Assembly: GCF_038002165.1 (NCBI RefSeq)
Contig: NZ_JBBOBR010000001.1
Location: forward strand, 2,852,001-2,916,000
Source: Cytobacillus sp. FSL H8-0458
GTDB taxonomy: Bacteria > Bacillota > Bacilli > Bacillales > Cytobacillaceae
DNA length: 64,000 nt
Direction of reading: 5' to 3'
Below, piece after piece: positions 16,477-24,978 of this stretch (its first letter is position 1; each line of letters starts with the position of its first letter). The translations under genes and the position numbers were made by a program. The notes under the pieces were generated by a model, which was given only the letters and a program-made list of their open reading frames with translations, searched no databases and was not told the origin of the DNA.

Positions 16477-17295
16477 ATGGCAGAAAAACATTTAATTGCA
16501 TTGGACCTTGATGGCACATTATTAAAAGATGACAAAACCATCTCGGCTAAAACTAAAATGATTATTCAAAAGGCACGTGAACAAGGGCATGAAGTGATGA
16601 TTGCCACCGGAAGGCCATTTCGCTCCAGTGAAATTTACTATCGTGAAATGGAATTGACTACACCGATTGTCAATTTCAATGGTGCATACATACATCATCC
16701 TAAAGACCATAATTGGGGTGTTTACCACACACCACTGCAAATGAACGTTGCAAAGGAAATTGTCGAAGCCGTTAATAGCTATACTATTCATAATATCGTG
16801 GCAGAAGTTATTGATGATGTTTATTTACACTACCATGATGAGAAGCTTCTCGACATCTTCGGTTTTGGCGATCCGAATATTACAACCGGGGATTTGCGCA
16901 ATTACTTAAAAGATAATCCGACAAGCATGCTGATCCATACTGATGAGGAACATGTAAAGTCCATCAGAAATCATCTTTCCGAGGTCCATGCCGAAGTAAT
17001 TGACCACCGCAGATGGGCGGCTCCCTGGCACGTCATTGAAATCGTGAAAACGGGACTGAATAAAGCTGTTGGCCTCAAAAAAGCAGCTGATTACTTCCAA
17101 ATACCGCCCGAGCGCATCATTGCTTTTGGCGATGAGGACAATGATCTTGAAATGCTTGAATTTGCAGGCTACGGGATTGCCATGGGCAATGCTATCGACC
17201 AGGTGAAAAATATTGCCAAAGAGGTCACATTAACCAATGAGGAAGATGGAATAGGCATTTATCTAAATGACTTATTAAATCTTAAAGCTCTTTAA
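16477..17295 (+). CDS. yitU: Cof-type HAD phosphatase YitU
   Basis: HAD-superfamily phosphatase of the Cof (IIB) subfamily, 272 aa. Motif I is LDLDGTLLKDDKTIS (two catalytic Asp), motif II lies in MIATGRPFRS, and motif IV is IAFGDEDNDLEML. In B. subtilis YitU is one of the phosphatases acting on 5-amino-6-(5-phosphoribitylamino)uracil in riboflavin synthesis (recalled); the same role is likely but such enzymes overlap in substrate range. It diverges from yitV. No terminator is obvious behind it; a small gene follows 123 bp later. Confidence 0.93.
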   Translation: MAEKHLIALDLDGTLLKDDKTISAKTKMIIQKAREQGHEVMIATGRPFRSSEIYYREMELTTPIVNFNGAYIHHPKDHNWGVYHTPLQMNVAKEIVEAVNSYTIHNIVAEVIDDVYLHYHDEKLLDIFGFGDPNITTGDLRNYLKDNPTSMLIHTDEEHVKSIRNHLSEVHAEVIDHRRWAAPWHVIEIVKTGLNKAVGLKKAADYFQIPPERIIAFGDEDNDLEMLEFAGYGIAMGNAIDQVKNIAKEVTLTNEEDGIGIYLNDLLNLKAL

Positions 17296-17418
17296 GCAGC
17301 TGACCAAAAAGAATTAAAATGAAACCATTAAATCCCCTTTTTAAATCCTTCCTTTAGAGCATACTAAAGATGAAGCAGCCCAATTGCGGCTTCAAACTCT
17401 TTCATGGAGGGGATTCGA

Positions 17419-17571
17419 ATGGGTAAACGTAATAAATCAAAACGCTTCGTTCAACAGGGTGCTGATACTGTTAGTAAGCATGATGAGCGTATCCCGTACC
17501 ACATGACCTATGCTGAGGCGGAAGCCCAAAAATTAGCTAATGTGAAAGAATCATCCCTCGGAGGAATATAG
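17419..17571 (+). CDS. Small hydrophilic protein (50 aa), unknown
   Basis: ATG at 17419 preceded by ATGGAGGGGATTCGA, stop TAG at 17571. The product is strongly charged, begins MGKRNKSKRFVQQGADTVSK and ends NVKESSLGGI. I do not recognise the family with certainty; size and composition suggest a small sporulation-associated protein. The ribosome site of the next gene (GGAGGAATATAGCG) lies over its final codons, so the two are translated together. Coding is supported by the ribosome site and tight packing rather than by a named motif. Confidence 0.75.
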   Translation: MGKRNKSKRFVQQGADTVSKHDERIPYHMTYAEAEAQKLANVKESSLGGI

Positions 17572-17573
17572 CG

Positions 17574-17759
17574 ATGGGTAACAGATTATTTCAGGAAGCC
17601 AGAAAATATGTGGAAATAGCTAAAAATTCTGCAGGCGAAGAATCTGTTTCCAGAGCAAAAAATGCTTTAAGTTCTGCATTTGCCAACTCCACCGCGGCTG
17701 AACAGGCACAGCTCCGGGAGATGCAGCAGGAACTTGAACAATATTCGCAGTATCGCTAA
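17574..17759 (+). CDS. DUF3813 family protein (YizC-like)
   Basis: A 61-aa protein, MGNRLFQEARKYVEIAKNSA at the start and rich in Ala, Glu and Gln, predicted to be helical. It matches my memory of the DUF3813 family, with B. subtilis YizC near yitU/yitT. It starts two bases after the stop of the preceding small gene and is followed by a strong terminator, so the pair forms a small operon. Function unknown. Confidence 0.85.
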   Translation: MGNRLFQEARKYVEIAKNSAGEESVSRAKNALSSAFANSTAAEQAQLREMQQELEQYSQYR

Positions 17760-17796
17760 AAAGAGCTGGCGGCCTCAATGGCTGCCAGCTCTTTTT
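17758..17796. terminator. Bidirectional terminator
   Basis: Stem AAAGAGCTGGC / GCCAGCTCTTT with flanking A and T runs, between the DUF3813 gene (+) and the convergent BsuPI gene (-). It should serve both. Confidence 0.9.
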
Positions 17797-18544
17797 ACCT
17801 CCTTTCCAGGATAACAGAAAAGGAATTTATTATATCTCCGTTTACATCTTTTTCATATAAATGCAAAAGCACTGTTCCGTTTTCAGGGAGGTTTTCAGAA
17901 GGAAGGCTTATTTTTATCCTAAAGCTCTTCCAATCATTTGATGAAGCCACTATGGCCTTTTCAGCCTGCAGCTCATTATGGCCGTCTTCAACTGCATACC
18001 ATAGCTTTCCGCTTATTGGGCGAGCTTTAAATAATATTATATATTCGCCGTTCCCGCCTGTAACCTTTGCCTGGCTAAAGGAAGGATTTTGGCCCGGGAT
18101 ATATACAGATGCTTCAGTTTCAGGTTTTGTCTCAAACTCTTTGCCATTTAAGTTTGATGCCAGAAGCCTGGCTTTTACTATGTACTCTCCCTCCTGAACT
18201 CTTTTCCCTTTATGCCTGTAATCCCACTGCTCTTTCCATACTTTGCTATCATCCGGTTTGACACCAATGGTTTGAAAAGCTTGTAAAAATGCTTTTCCTT
18301 CAGAGGAGGAATATACCTTTTCACCTTCTTGAGAGAAAATTTCCACTTCGTAGAACTGTGAGGATCCAAACTCAAAGCTCAGCGGATAATTGGCCTTATT
18401 ACTCAGAAGCAAATCGATTTTTAGTGTTTCCTGTCCTGCTTGAGGCATTACTTTGAAATCAAATGGCATTTCCTTTATAGAAGCTTCAAAACTTTGCAAA
18501 GGCATAGTGAGGATAATCACAGCAGCAGCCAAAAGCCGAAGCAT
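17795..18544 (-). CDS. BsuPI-type proteinase-inhibitor domain protein with C-terminal Gmad2-like domain
   Basis: A 249-aa protein. An N-terminal signal peptide (MLRLLAAAVIILTMPLQSFEA) is followed by a BsuPI domain at about residues 27-120 (LLLSNKANYPLSFEFGSSQ, FQTIGVKPDDSKVWKEQWD), known from the B. subtilis intracellular proteinase inhibitor Ipi. The rest, about 150-248, with GKLWYAVEDGHNE, WKSFRIKISLP and GTVLLHLYEKDVNG, looks like a Gmad2 immunoglobulin-type domain. The Ipi I remember is about 119 aa and cytoplasmic, so this is a longer and exported relative. It lies beside yitT as ipi does in B. subtilis. Inhibitor activity is not established for it. Confidence 0.82.
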   Translation of the reverse strand: MLRLLAAAVIILTMPLQSFEASIKEMPFDFKVMPQAGQETLKIDLLLSNKANYPLSFEFGSSQFYEVEIFSQEGEKVYSSSEGKAFLQAFQTIGVKPDDSKVWKEQWDYRHKGKRVQEGEYIVKARLLASNLNGKEFETKPETEASVYIPGQNPSFSQAKVTGGNGEYIILFKARPISGKLWYAVEDGHNELQAEKAIVASSNDWKSFRIKISLPSENLPENGTVLLHLYEKDVNGDIINSFSVILERR

Positions 18545-18563
18545 CCTTCATCCCTCCATTCAT

Positions 18564-19394
18564 TTAATCCCTGCGGAAGAAGCCATATACACCAGCTGTT
18601 TGAACAATATTTGTAAAAGCATTCGGATCCACTTCTTTTATGATTCTTTCAAGGTCAAATAACTCGTAGCGGGTGATGACAATCATCATCATTTCCTTAT
18701 TTTCATTTGTAAAAGCCCCCTTTGCAGGGAAAGTTGTTATTCCCCTGACAAGTTTGTCATGGATTGCTTTTTTCATTTCTTCGGATTTTTTCGTGATAAT
18801 CAGAGCTGTGAGTTTTTCATGTCTGGTGTGAATGGCATCAATAACCCTGGTAGAAGCATAAAGGGTTACAAGGGTGTACAGTGCTTTCTCCCAGCCATAC
18901 AAAAATCCGGCCGTTATAATAATAATGGCGTTAAGTGTGAAAAAATATGTACCGACAGGTTTGTCTTTCATTCGGGACAAGACCATCGCAATGATATCCA
19001 TTCCTCCTGTGGATGCCCCCCATTTAAGTGTCATCCCTACACCTACAGCTGCTATGACACCTCCAAAAACGGCATTAAGCAGGATATCTTTTGATACGTG
19101 GATTACAGGTATGACTTCCAGGAAAAAAGACATCAGGAATACGCTTAGAAAACTATAAATCGTAAACGAACGGCCAACCTTTTTCCAGGCTAATATGGTA
19201 ACAGGGATGTTTAGAATGAACAGCAATATCCCTGTTGATCCGAAATCACCAAGAATGCTTGATAAGAGCTGTGCAACGCCTGTAAAACCGCTTGCATATA
19301 CATTAGCGGGTATAAGAAAAAAATTCATCGCGATTGCATTCAATACCGCGCCAATCAATACAATAAATACTTTCTTAAATTCTAGCCAAACCAT
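18564..19394 (-). CDS. yitT: YitT family membrane protein (DUF2179 at C-terminus)
   Basis: A 276-aa membrane protein with about five to six hydrophobic segments followed by a cytoplasmic DUF2179 domain (ALIITKKSEEMKKAIHDKL, then TNENKEMMMIVITRYELFDLERII). NFFLIPANVYASGFTGVAQLL and LKWGASTGGMDIIAMVLSRM are typical YitT signatures. AGGGGGTAAAAA precedes the ATG at 19394. Function unknown; transport is often guessed. It diverges from the DegV gene yitS across 125 bp, an arrangement I also recall in B. subtilis. Confidence 0.92.
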   Translation of the reverse strand: MVWLEFKKVFIVLIGAVLNAIAMNFFLIPANVYASGFTGVAQLLSSILGDFGSTGILLFILNIPVTILAWKKVGRSFTIYSFLSVFLMSFFLEVIPVIHVSKDILLNAVFGGVIAAVGVGMTLKWGASTGGMDIIAMVLSRMKDKPVGTYFFTLNAIIIITAGFLYGWEKALYTLVTLYASTRVIDAIHTRHEKLTALIITKKSEEMKKAIHDKLVRGITTFPAKGAFTNENKEMMMIVITRYELFDLERIIKEVDPNAFTNIVQTAGVYGFFRRD

Positions 19395-19519
19395 TTTTTA
19401 CCCCCTGATTTTTTATTATTTCTTTACCCCAATAAGGCGCATTTTCAACACAATTCATTGTTTTTTCTCCTTGATTTCTATAAACTTAATTCATATAGTT
19501 TGAAAGCAGGTGAAAGATA

Positions 19520-20374
19520 ATGTCAGTAAAAATTCTAGCTGACAGTGCGTGTGACTTGCCGCTTAGCTTTTATAAAGAACATGGCGTCACACTTTTCCCG
19601 TTACAGGTTCAACTGAATGATGGAGAATATGAAGATTTAGTCACCATAGAACCCAAGGATGTTTATAGAGCTATACGGGAAGGCCAAATGCCTAAAACAT
19701 CTCAGGTATCCCCTCTTCTTTTTGAGGAAACGTTCAATAAAATGGCAGAAAACAATGAAGACGGCATTTATATAGCTTTTTCCTCCGAACTTTCGGGTAC
19801 ATACCAGACTGCTGTCATGATACTGGAGCAAGTAAAAGAGAAATACCCCGATTTCAAATTAGCCATCATCGATTCCAAGGCTGCTTCATTGGGATATGGA
19901 TTAATTGTGAAGGCTGCTGCAGCTGCAGCGCAATCAGGCGCATCCAAGGAAGACCTCCAGAAAATAATCGAATCTCGCTGCCGGAACCTCGAGAGCTTAT
20001 TTACTGTAAATGATCTTGAATACCTTGCAAAAGGCGGCCGCGTTTCGAAAGCCTCGGCATTTCTTGGCGGACTTTTAAATATTAAACCTCTTTTAACAGT
20101 AGAAGATGGCAAACTTGTGCCGATCGAGAAACTGCGCGGCAAGAAAAAGCTTCTTCGCCGCATTATTGAGCTGATGAAAGAAAATGGGACCTCCTTTGAG
20201 AAGCAGACTGTCGGCATCAGCCATGCTGATGATGAAGACACAGCTCTTGAAATGCAAAAGCTGATACTGGACGAGCTTAATGCCAAAGAAGTTTATATTA
20301 CATCCATCGGCTCTGCAATCGGGGCCCATACAGGCCCGGGATCTATCGCGATTTTCTACCTTAAGCAAATCTAA
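19520..20374 (+). CDS. yitS: DegV family fatty-acid-binding protein (YitS)
   Basis: A 284-aa DegV protein. These bind a fatty acid and, with FakA, act as the fatty-acid-kinase binding subunit (FakB). ILADSACDLPLSF opens the chain; SQVSPLLFEE, FSSELSGTYQTA and SIGSAIGAHTGPGSIAIFY are the canonical DegV motifs that hold the carboxylate and shape the pocket. CAGGTGAAAGATA precedes the ATG. No fakA gene lies in the window. Confidence 0.94.
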   Translation: MSVKILADSACDLPLSFYKEHGVTLFPLQVQLNDGEYEDLVTIEPKDVYRAIREGQMPKTSQVSPLLFEETFNKMAENNEDGIYIAFSSELSGTYQTAVMILEQVKEKYPDFKLAIIDSKAASLGYGLIVKAAAAAAQSGASKEDLQKIIESRCRNLESLFTVNDLEYLAKGGRVSKASAFLGGLLNIKPLLTVEDGKLVPIEKLRGKKKLLRRIIELMKENGTSFEKQTVGISHADDEDTALEMQKLILDELNAKEVYITSIGSAIGAHTGPGSIAIFYLKQI

Positions 20375-20483
20375 ACCATAAGTGCAGGATACATACTCCA
20401 TTTCATTCTGACAGACAATATGACTGTACTTCAGTTATATTCCTGAAGGCTAAACCTATCAGTATGAAAGGAGTATTTTTATT

Positions 20484-20615
20484 ATGCCGCATACTTCCGA
20501 TAATGATAAGAAAGCGAAAGACAATAATGCGCTTCTCCACGAAAAAAATATGATGCGCGAGAAAAACCGCAAAGCCGGGAAAAACCAATATTCAAAAAAG
20601 ACAGATCATCTTTAA
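20484..20615 (+). CDS. DUF3941-type small protein (43 aa)
   Basis: ATG at 20484 preceded by GAAAGGAGTATTTTTATT; stop TAA at 20613-20615. The highly charged 43-aa product starts MPHTSDNDKKAKDNNA and contains KNMMREKNRKAGKNQYSKK, which fits my memory of the DUF3941 family of small Bacillus proteins. It is followed at once by a strong terminator, so the small frame is very likely a real gene. Function unknown. Confidence 0.85.
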   Translation: MPHTSDNDKKAKDNNALLHEKNMMREKNRKAGKNQYSKKTDHL

Positions 20616-20653
20616 TAATAAAACGGGCAAGCATTGGCTTGTCCGTTTTATTA
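20616..20653. terminator. Bidirectional terminator
   Basis: Stem ATAAAACGGGCAAGC / GCTTGTCCGTTTTAT with a four-base loop, one G-T pair, and A/T runs on both sides, between DUF3941 (+) and cvfB (-). Confidence 0.93.
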
Positions 20654-20667
20654 TTTTTTGCAGTAGA

Positions 20668-21531
20668 TTAGTCTTTCTTAATATAAGTCCAGCCATCTTC
20701 CTGATAAATCCTGCCTTCCTTCATAAGCCGGCCCAAAGCCCTTTTAAAGGAAGCTTTGCTTAACTGAAAACGCTCCTGGATATCTTCCGGGGCACTTTTA
20801 TCGCCATATGGCATCGCACCGCTTCGGCTTTCAAGATAGGAGACGATTTTTTCGGAATCAGCATCAAGTGCTTCATGCTTTCTTGGAATAAGAGAAACAT
20901 TCACTGTCCCATCTTCTTTCACATCAACTATGCGGCCTTCCACTTTCTCTCCAAGACGGGGCTCACTTTTTCGCTGGGATTCATGGATAAAGCCTTTAAA
21001 GCCCTCAGCTGTATAAATCCAGCTTCCAACTTTTGCGGTTCTATAAATATGTCCGTGAATATTCTTATTAAAGTCACTTTTGGATGCTTTAATTGAGATA
21101 TCGGTAATGACAGGATCAGTAGCCATTTTCACATAAATTCTGTTATTCTTATTTACTCGGAGTGTAATGTATAATCTATCTCCTTCAATCGGCCACACAG
21201 CTTCATGGACAGGAAGATCCTCCTCCCCGAGGAGCATGTCCTTCTGAATGCCAATATTGATAAAAACGCCGATGCCGGGCTTTACATCGCTTACATGAGC
21301 CCATCCATATGTACCAGCCTGGACCTCGGGAATGACAGTTGTTGCTGCGATTCTTCCCTGTGAATCCATATAAAGGAAAGCCTCAACCTCCTGCCCTTCT
21401 TCGAGCTTTCCATCCGTCTCATTCTGATGAAGAAGAACATCCTCCTCTCCATCCGTCAAAAAATAGCCAAATGCCGCTTCCCTTGAAACGATCAGCTTTA
21501 CAGCACGGCCCAAATTCTCTTCTATAGCCAT
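20668..21531 (-). CDS. cvfB: S1 RNA-binding domain protein CvfB (YitL)
   Basis: A 287-aa protein with tandem S1-like OB folds followed by a C-terminal winged helix, the architecture of CvfB/YitL. LIVSREAAFGYFLTDGEED opens the first S1-like repeat, AGTYGWAHVSDVKPGIGVF the second, and KVEGRIVDVKEDGTVNVSL the third; FQLSKASFKRALGRLMKEGRI is the winged helix. In Staphylococcus CvfB affects virulence gene expression and binds RNA. AAGGAGGAAAAGAG precedes the ATG at 21531. It diverges from yitK. Confidence 0.93.
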   Translation of the reverse strand: MAIEENLGRAVKLIVSREAAFGYFLTDGEEDVLLHQNETDGKLEEGQEVEAFLYMDSQGRIAATTVIPEVQAGTYGWAHVSDVKPGIGVFINIGIQKDMLLGEEDLPVHEAVWPIEGDRLYITLRVNKNNRIYVKMATDPVITDISIKASKSDFNKNIHGHIYRTAKVGSWIYTAEGFKGFIHESQRKSEPRLGEKVEGRIVDVKEDGTVNVSLIPRKHEALDADSEKIVSYLESRSGAMPYGDKSAPEDIQERFQLSKASFKRALGRLMKEGRIYQEDGWTYIKKD

Positions 21532-21688
21532 CTCTTTTCCTCCTTCTCAGCAGTAAACAGCAAATATTCATTATATTAAATCTTTCCCAAAAAAGATCAC
21601 ATAACTCCTAAAGTTGTTTGAACTGCTATATTTTACTATAATAAGGACAAGAAGTGAAACTTAAATTGTAATCGCCAAGGAGGCTGTC

Positions 21689-22180
21689 ATGTCTAAAGAA
21701 AGCTCATTTGATATTGTATCTAAAGTTGACTTTTCTGAAGTAACCAATGCCATTAATATTGCCATGAAGGAAATTTCCACCCGTTATGACTTTAAAGGCA
21801 GTAAAAGTGATATAAAGCTGGATAAAGAGGAGCTTGTGCTTCTATCTGATGATGAATTTAAGCTTGACCAGCTTAAGGATGTTTTATTAGGCAAATTAAT
21901 TAAACGAGGCATTCCTGTAAAAAATCTTGATTACAGCAAGATTGAGGGAGCATCAGGAGGAACAGTCCGCCAAAGAGCAAAGCTTGTCCAGGGTATTGAT
22001 AAAGAGAATGCCAAGAAGATTAATACCCTGATTAAAAACAGCGGATTAAAGGTGAAGAGTCAGGTTCAGGATGATCAGGTCCGTGTAACCGGCAAAAACC
22101 GCGATGACCTGCAGAAGATTATCGCTGCTGTTAAAGAGGCAGACCTGACTGTTGATGTCCAGTTCGTTAACTATCGCTAA
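21689..22180 (+). CDS. yitK: YajQ family nucleotide-binding protein (YitK)
   Basis: A 163-aa UPF0234/YajQ protein. It begins [18 protein letters not shown] and has the conserved [13 protein letters not shown] and [18 protein letters not shown] segments across two ferredoxin-like halves. Some YajQ members bind cyclic-di-GMP; others bind RNA or GTP, so the ligand here is open. CCAAGGAGGCTGTC precedes the ATG. A strong terminator follows. Interestingly the window also carries a GGDEF-EAL protein, but the two are 15 kb apart. Confidence 0.93.
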   Translation: MSKESSFDIVSKVDFSEVTNAINIAMKEISTRYDFKGSKSDIKLDKEELVLLSDDEFKLDQLKDVLLGKLIKRGIPVKNLDYSKIEGASGGTVRQRAKLVQGIDKENAKKINTLIKNSGLKVKSQVQDDQVRVTGKNRDDLQKIIAAVKEADLTVDVQFVNYR

Positions 22181-22212
22181 AAAAAGCAAACGGAAAATTC
22201 CGTTTGCTTTTT
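22181..22212. terminator. Bidirectional terminator after yitK
   Basis: Stem AAAAAGCAAACGG / CCGTTTGCTTTTT with a six-base loop, 1 base past the yitK stop and close to the end of the convergent acetyltransferase gene. Confidence 0.92.
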
Positions 22213-22242
22213 GTTTGTTTAGTTTATCCATTCATGCTGCAG

Positions 22243-22746
22243 CTATTTAATAAATTTATACATCATTAGTTCATCTGCATAGGTCCCATCTTTTCTTTTT
22301 ATATGTTTGACTTTGCGGCCTTCCTCCTGAAATCCGAATCGCCTGTACAGGTGGATAGCCCTCTGATTATACGCAAAAACCTCAAGGCATATTTTTTCCA
22401 GACCTGGTTCTTCTTCCGCCCATTTCAGGAATTGTTTCATCATTTTGCTTCCCAGTCCCTGATCGCAATGCTTCTCCTGTATTGTAATCCCGAAATAACC
22501 CAGATGGTTCACTTTTTTGCTTTTTGACCGCCGAAAGTTCAGCATTCCAACCACTTCATTGTCATGTTCTGCTAGTAAAATGAGATCTCCGGATTGAAGG
22601 CTCTTTTCAATCCACACTTCCTCTTCTTCAATTGTTAAATTAATCTCATCCGCCTCGGTCATTAGAAAATCTGTTTCTCTAAAAGCCTTCCGGCAATGAG
22701 CCAGAATGGCTTCCGCATCACTTCTGGCAGCTGATCGAATCTGCAA
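22243..22746 (-). CDS. GNAT family N-acetyltransferase
   Basis: Acetyl-CoA-dependent acetyltransferase; substrate unknown. The fold is shown by LQIRSAARSDAEAI at the start, the acetyl-CoA pyrophosphate-binding segment EKHCDQGLGSKMMKQFL, and AYNQRAIHLYRRFGFQEEG near the end. The frame is open back to an ATG at 22818, but that start has no ribosome site and a consensus -10 TATAAT (22775-22780, minus strand) lies inside it. I therefore favour the TTG at 22746 (167 aa) just ahead of the GNAT domain, though its ribosome site is also weak. It resembles the yitI-type genes near yitK in B. subtilis. Confidence 0.85.
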   Translation of the reverse strand: MQIRSAARSDAEAILAHCRKAFRETDFLMTEADEINLTIEEEEVWIEKSLQSGDLILLAEHDNEVVGMLNFRRSKSKKVNHLGYFGITIQEKHCDQGLGSKMMKQFLKWAEEEPGLEKICLEVFAYNQRAIHLYRRFGFQEEGRKVKHIKRKDGTYADELMMYKFIK

Positions 22747-22774
22747 TTCCTGTTCCCCCACTCTTTTTAAATCT

Positions 22775-22780
22775 ATTATA
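22775..22780 (-). promoter_or_regulatory. -10 hexamer, probable acetyltransferase promoter
   Basis: TATAAT on the minus strand, 28 bases before the proposed TTG start. No good -35 was found at 17 bases. It mainly argues against the upstream ATG. Confidence 0.4.
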
Positions 22781-22805
22781 TAAGGGGAATGCAAATAATT
22801 TCCAT

Positions 22806-22831
22806 GTTTTTTTACCATAATAAAATGGAAT
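22806..22831 (+). promoter_or_regulatory. Possible sigma-B-type promoter of the SDR gene
   Basis: GTTTTT (22806-22811), a 14-base spacer, then TGGAAT (22826-22831), compared with sigma-B GTTTAA and GGGTAT. One to two mismatches in each box. The product is related to general stress protein 39, which is why I looked. Weak. Confidence 0.3.
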
Positions 22832-22865
22832 TAGAAGAGTATTAATGATTTGGAGGGATTTAGTA

Positions 22866-23735
22866 ATGTCTAATACTCAAAACAATCCAAAGGAATTTCC
22901 GCCTCAGCATCAGGATCATCAGCCCGGCACAGAGGCGCCAATGCAGCCTGAGCCACAAACGGTTGATCCAAATTATAAAGGGTCTGATAAATTAAAAGGA
23001 AAAGTTGTTTTAATAACAGGCGGAGACAGCGGCATCGGAAAGTCAGCCGCCATTTATTTTGCCAAGGAAGGAGCCAGCGTGGCGATTGTCTATCTGGAAG
23101 AACATGAAGACGCAGAAAAGACTAAAGAGGCCATTCAGGCTGAGGGACAGGACTGTCTGCTGATCTCCGGTGATCTCGGAAGCGAAACATTCTGTAAGGA
23201 TGCTGTCAGAAAAACAATTGATAAATTTGGTCAAATCGATGTACTGGTGAATAATGCAGCCGAGCAGCACCCTCAAAAAAGCCTGCTCGATATCACTGCT
23301 GAACAGCTTGAAAAAACATTCCGAACAAACATCTTTTCATTTTTCCATCTGACAAAGGCAGTACTGCCACACTTGAAAAAAGGGAGCTCCATCATCAATA
23401 CTGCATCTATAACCGCTTATGAAGGAAACGAACAGCTAATCGACTACTCTTCTACAAAAGGTGCGATAGTATCCTTCACACGCTCACTGGCCAAATCACT
23501 GGCTGGACAGGGAATTCGCGTAAATGGAGTGGCTCCAGGACCTATTTGGACACCGCTTATTCCATCTACATTCACAGCGGAAAAGGTTTCAAAATTTGGA
23601 TCAGATACCCCAATAGGCAGAGCAGGACAGCCTTATGAATTAGCTCCGGCCTATGTCTATCTTGCCAGCGATGATTCATCTTATGTGAGCGGCCAGATGA
23701 TCCATGTCAACGGCGGAACAATTGTAAATGGATAA
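22866..23735 (+). CDS. SDR family oxidoreductase, general-stress type (YdaD/YhdF-like)
   Basis: A 289-aa short-chain dehydrogenase. After a hydrophilic, proline-rich N-terminal extension (PQHQDHQPGTEAPMQPEPQ) comes the NAD(P) site TGGDSGIGKSAAIYF, then NNAAEQHPQ, the catalytic Ser in INTASITAY, and YSSTKGAIVSFTRSLAK with the Tyr and Lys. The extension is typical of the GSP39/YhdF group induced in general stress. GGAGGGATTTAGTA precedes the ATG at 22866; the upstream in-frame start at 22845 is less good. Substrate unknown. A strong terminator follows. Confidence 0.92.
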   Translation: MSNTQNNPKEFPPQHQDHQPGTEAPMQPEPQTVDPNYKGSDKLKGKVVLITGGDSGIGKSAAIYFAKEGASVAIVYLEEHEDAEKTKEAIQAEGQDCLLISGDLGSETFCKDAVRKTIDKFGQIDVLVNNAAEQHPQKSLLDITAEQLEKTFRTNIFSFFHLTKAVLPHLKKGSSIINTASITAYEGNEQLIDYSSTKGAIVSFTRSLAKSLAGQGIRVNGVAPGPIWTPLIPSTFTAEKVSKFGSDTPIGRAGQPYELAPAYVYLASDDSSYVSGQMIHVNGGTIVNG

Positions 23736-23780
23736 AGTGAAACTTCAATCACTGCCCGTTAGACTGCGATAACCAAAACT

Positions 23781-23812
23781 AAAGGGAAGCCTGCAGCAGG
23801 CTTCCCTTTTTT
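23781..23812. terminator. Bidirectional terminator
   Basis: Stem AAAGGGAAGCCTGC / GCAGGCTTCCCTTT around a short loop, followed by TTTT on the plus strand. It separates the SDR gene from the convergent LacI-type gene. Confidence 0.93.
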
Positions 23813-24857
23813 ATGATACAATCTCTGGATCTTCAGTTAGCGGACTGCTGCATGAACAGCGTTTTACAATTTTGTGCGGAATAATAATTCGCTTCACAGG
23901 CTCCCGGGGGTTTTCAATTCTGTATATGAGGCTTCTGGCAGATTCAAATCCCAAATCGAAAATGTTGATATCGACAGAAGTCAGCGGCGGTCTGGACATT
24001 TCAGCTAACAGCACATTATTAAAGCTGATGATTGACATATCTTCAGGAACTTTAATTCCCAATTCATCCAAAGTATTCAGGACGCCTAATGCCATTAAGT
24101 CGTCGGCAACCACAAGGGCGGTTGGAGGTTTATCAAGAGAGATGAGACCTCTGACAGCCTCCTGTCCCCCTTCTTTAAGGAACTCCTCATGAACAATATA
24201 TTCATTTACCAGCTCAATGCCAGCATCCCTTAATGCTTTTTCATAGCCAAGAAGGCGTTCAACTGTAACGGTTAAATTCAAATTTCCTCCGACAAATGCA
24301 ATTTGCTTATGGCCCAGTTTAATTAAGTATTCCGTTACTTCTTTGGCTGCACGAAAATTATTATTATCAACATAAGTGATTTCTTCTTCATCTGAAAAGG
24401 GCTTACCTATAACCACAAACGGGAAATCTCTTTCCTTTAAGAAGGCAAGGACTTTGTCCTCCACTTTTGAATAAAGCAGAATTACTCCATCTACCCGGCC
24501 GCCCTGTACCATCTGGATCACGCCTTCGTAAATTTCATCATCCGTTTTTCCGGTTGTCATATGGAGGGCATAATGCCTTTCATGGGCACCCTCACTCAGA
24601 CCTCTAAGTACAGTAGGGAAGAATGGATTCTGAAATACAACATCTGTGGAGCTGGGCATTATCAGTCCAATTGCGCGGGTTGACTGGCTTGCAAGACTGC
24701 GGGCAATAAAATTCGGATGGTATCCTAATTGTTCCATTGCCTCTCTGACTTTTTGCTTGGTTTTCTCGCTGATGCGAGGATTGTTGGCAATAACCCTTGA
24801 AACAGTAGAAGGCGCAACTTTTGCCATCTTTGCAACATCTTTAATTGTGACTGCCAA
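23811..24857 (-). CDS. LacI-family regulator of the maltodextrin genes (MalR-like)
   Basis: LacI/GalR repressor. The N-terminal helix-turn-helix and hinge read AVTIKDVAKMAKVAPSTVSR and PNFIARSLASQSTRAIGLI; the sugar-binding periplasmic-protein-like domain fills the rest. It closely resembles MalR-type regulators in my memory. The start is best placed at the TTG at 24857 (348 aa, MAVTIKDVAK), with GAGGG eight bases ahead; a GTG at 24866 is too close to the ribosome site. It follows the importer and amylase genes on the same strand and probably binds the CG-centred operators around mdxE and the neopullulanase gene. Confidence 0.9.
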   Translation of the reverse strand: MAVTIKDVAKMAKVAPSTVSRVIANNPRISEKTKQKVREAMEQLGYHPNFIARSLASQSTRAIGLIMPSSTDVVFQNPFFPTVLRGLSEGAHERHYALHMTTGKTDDEIYEGVIQMVQGGRVDGVILLYSKVEDKVLAFLKERDFPFVVIGKPFSDEEEITYVDNNNFRAAKEVTEYLIKLGHKQIAFVGGNLNLTVTVERLLGYEKALRDAGIELVNEYIVHEEFLKEGGQEAVRGLISLDKPPTALVVADDLMALGVLNTLDELGIKVPEDMSIISFNNVLLAEMSRPPLTSVDINIFDLGFESARSLIYRIENPREPVKRIIIPHKIVKRCSCSSPLTEDPEIVS

Positions 24858-24893
24858 TGGAATCACCCTCTCCTTGAGGTCTCTGTTATTAAT

Positions 24894-24916
24894 ATTATAA
24901 TCAAAACAGGTTTGAT
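24894..24916 (-). promoter_or_regulatory. Possible promoter and small dyad ahead of the LacI-type gene
   Basis: On the minus strand a -10 TATAAT (24894-24899) is directly preceded by the dyad ATCAAA-CCTGT-TTTGAT (24900-24916). No -35 match. Could be a separate promoter for the regulator. Confidence 0.35.
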
Positions 24917-24978
24917 TTTCTTTTCATTTTTAAACTGTTAACAGGATTAGGAAGAAGGGGAGGCAATTAAAAATAAAA

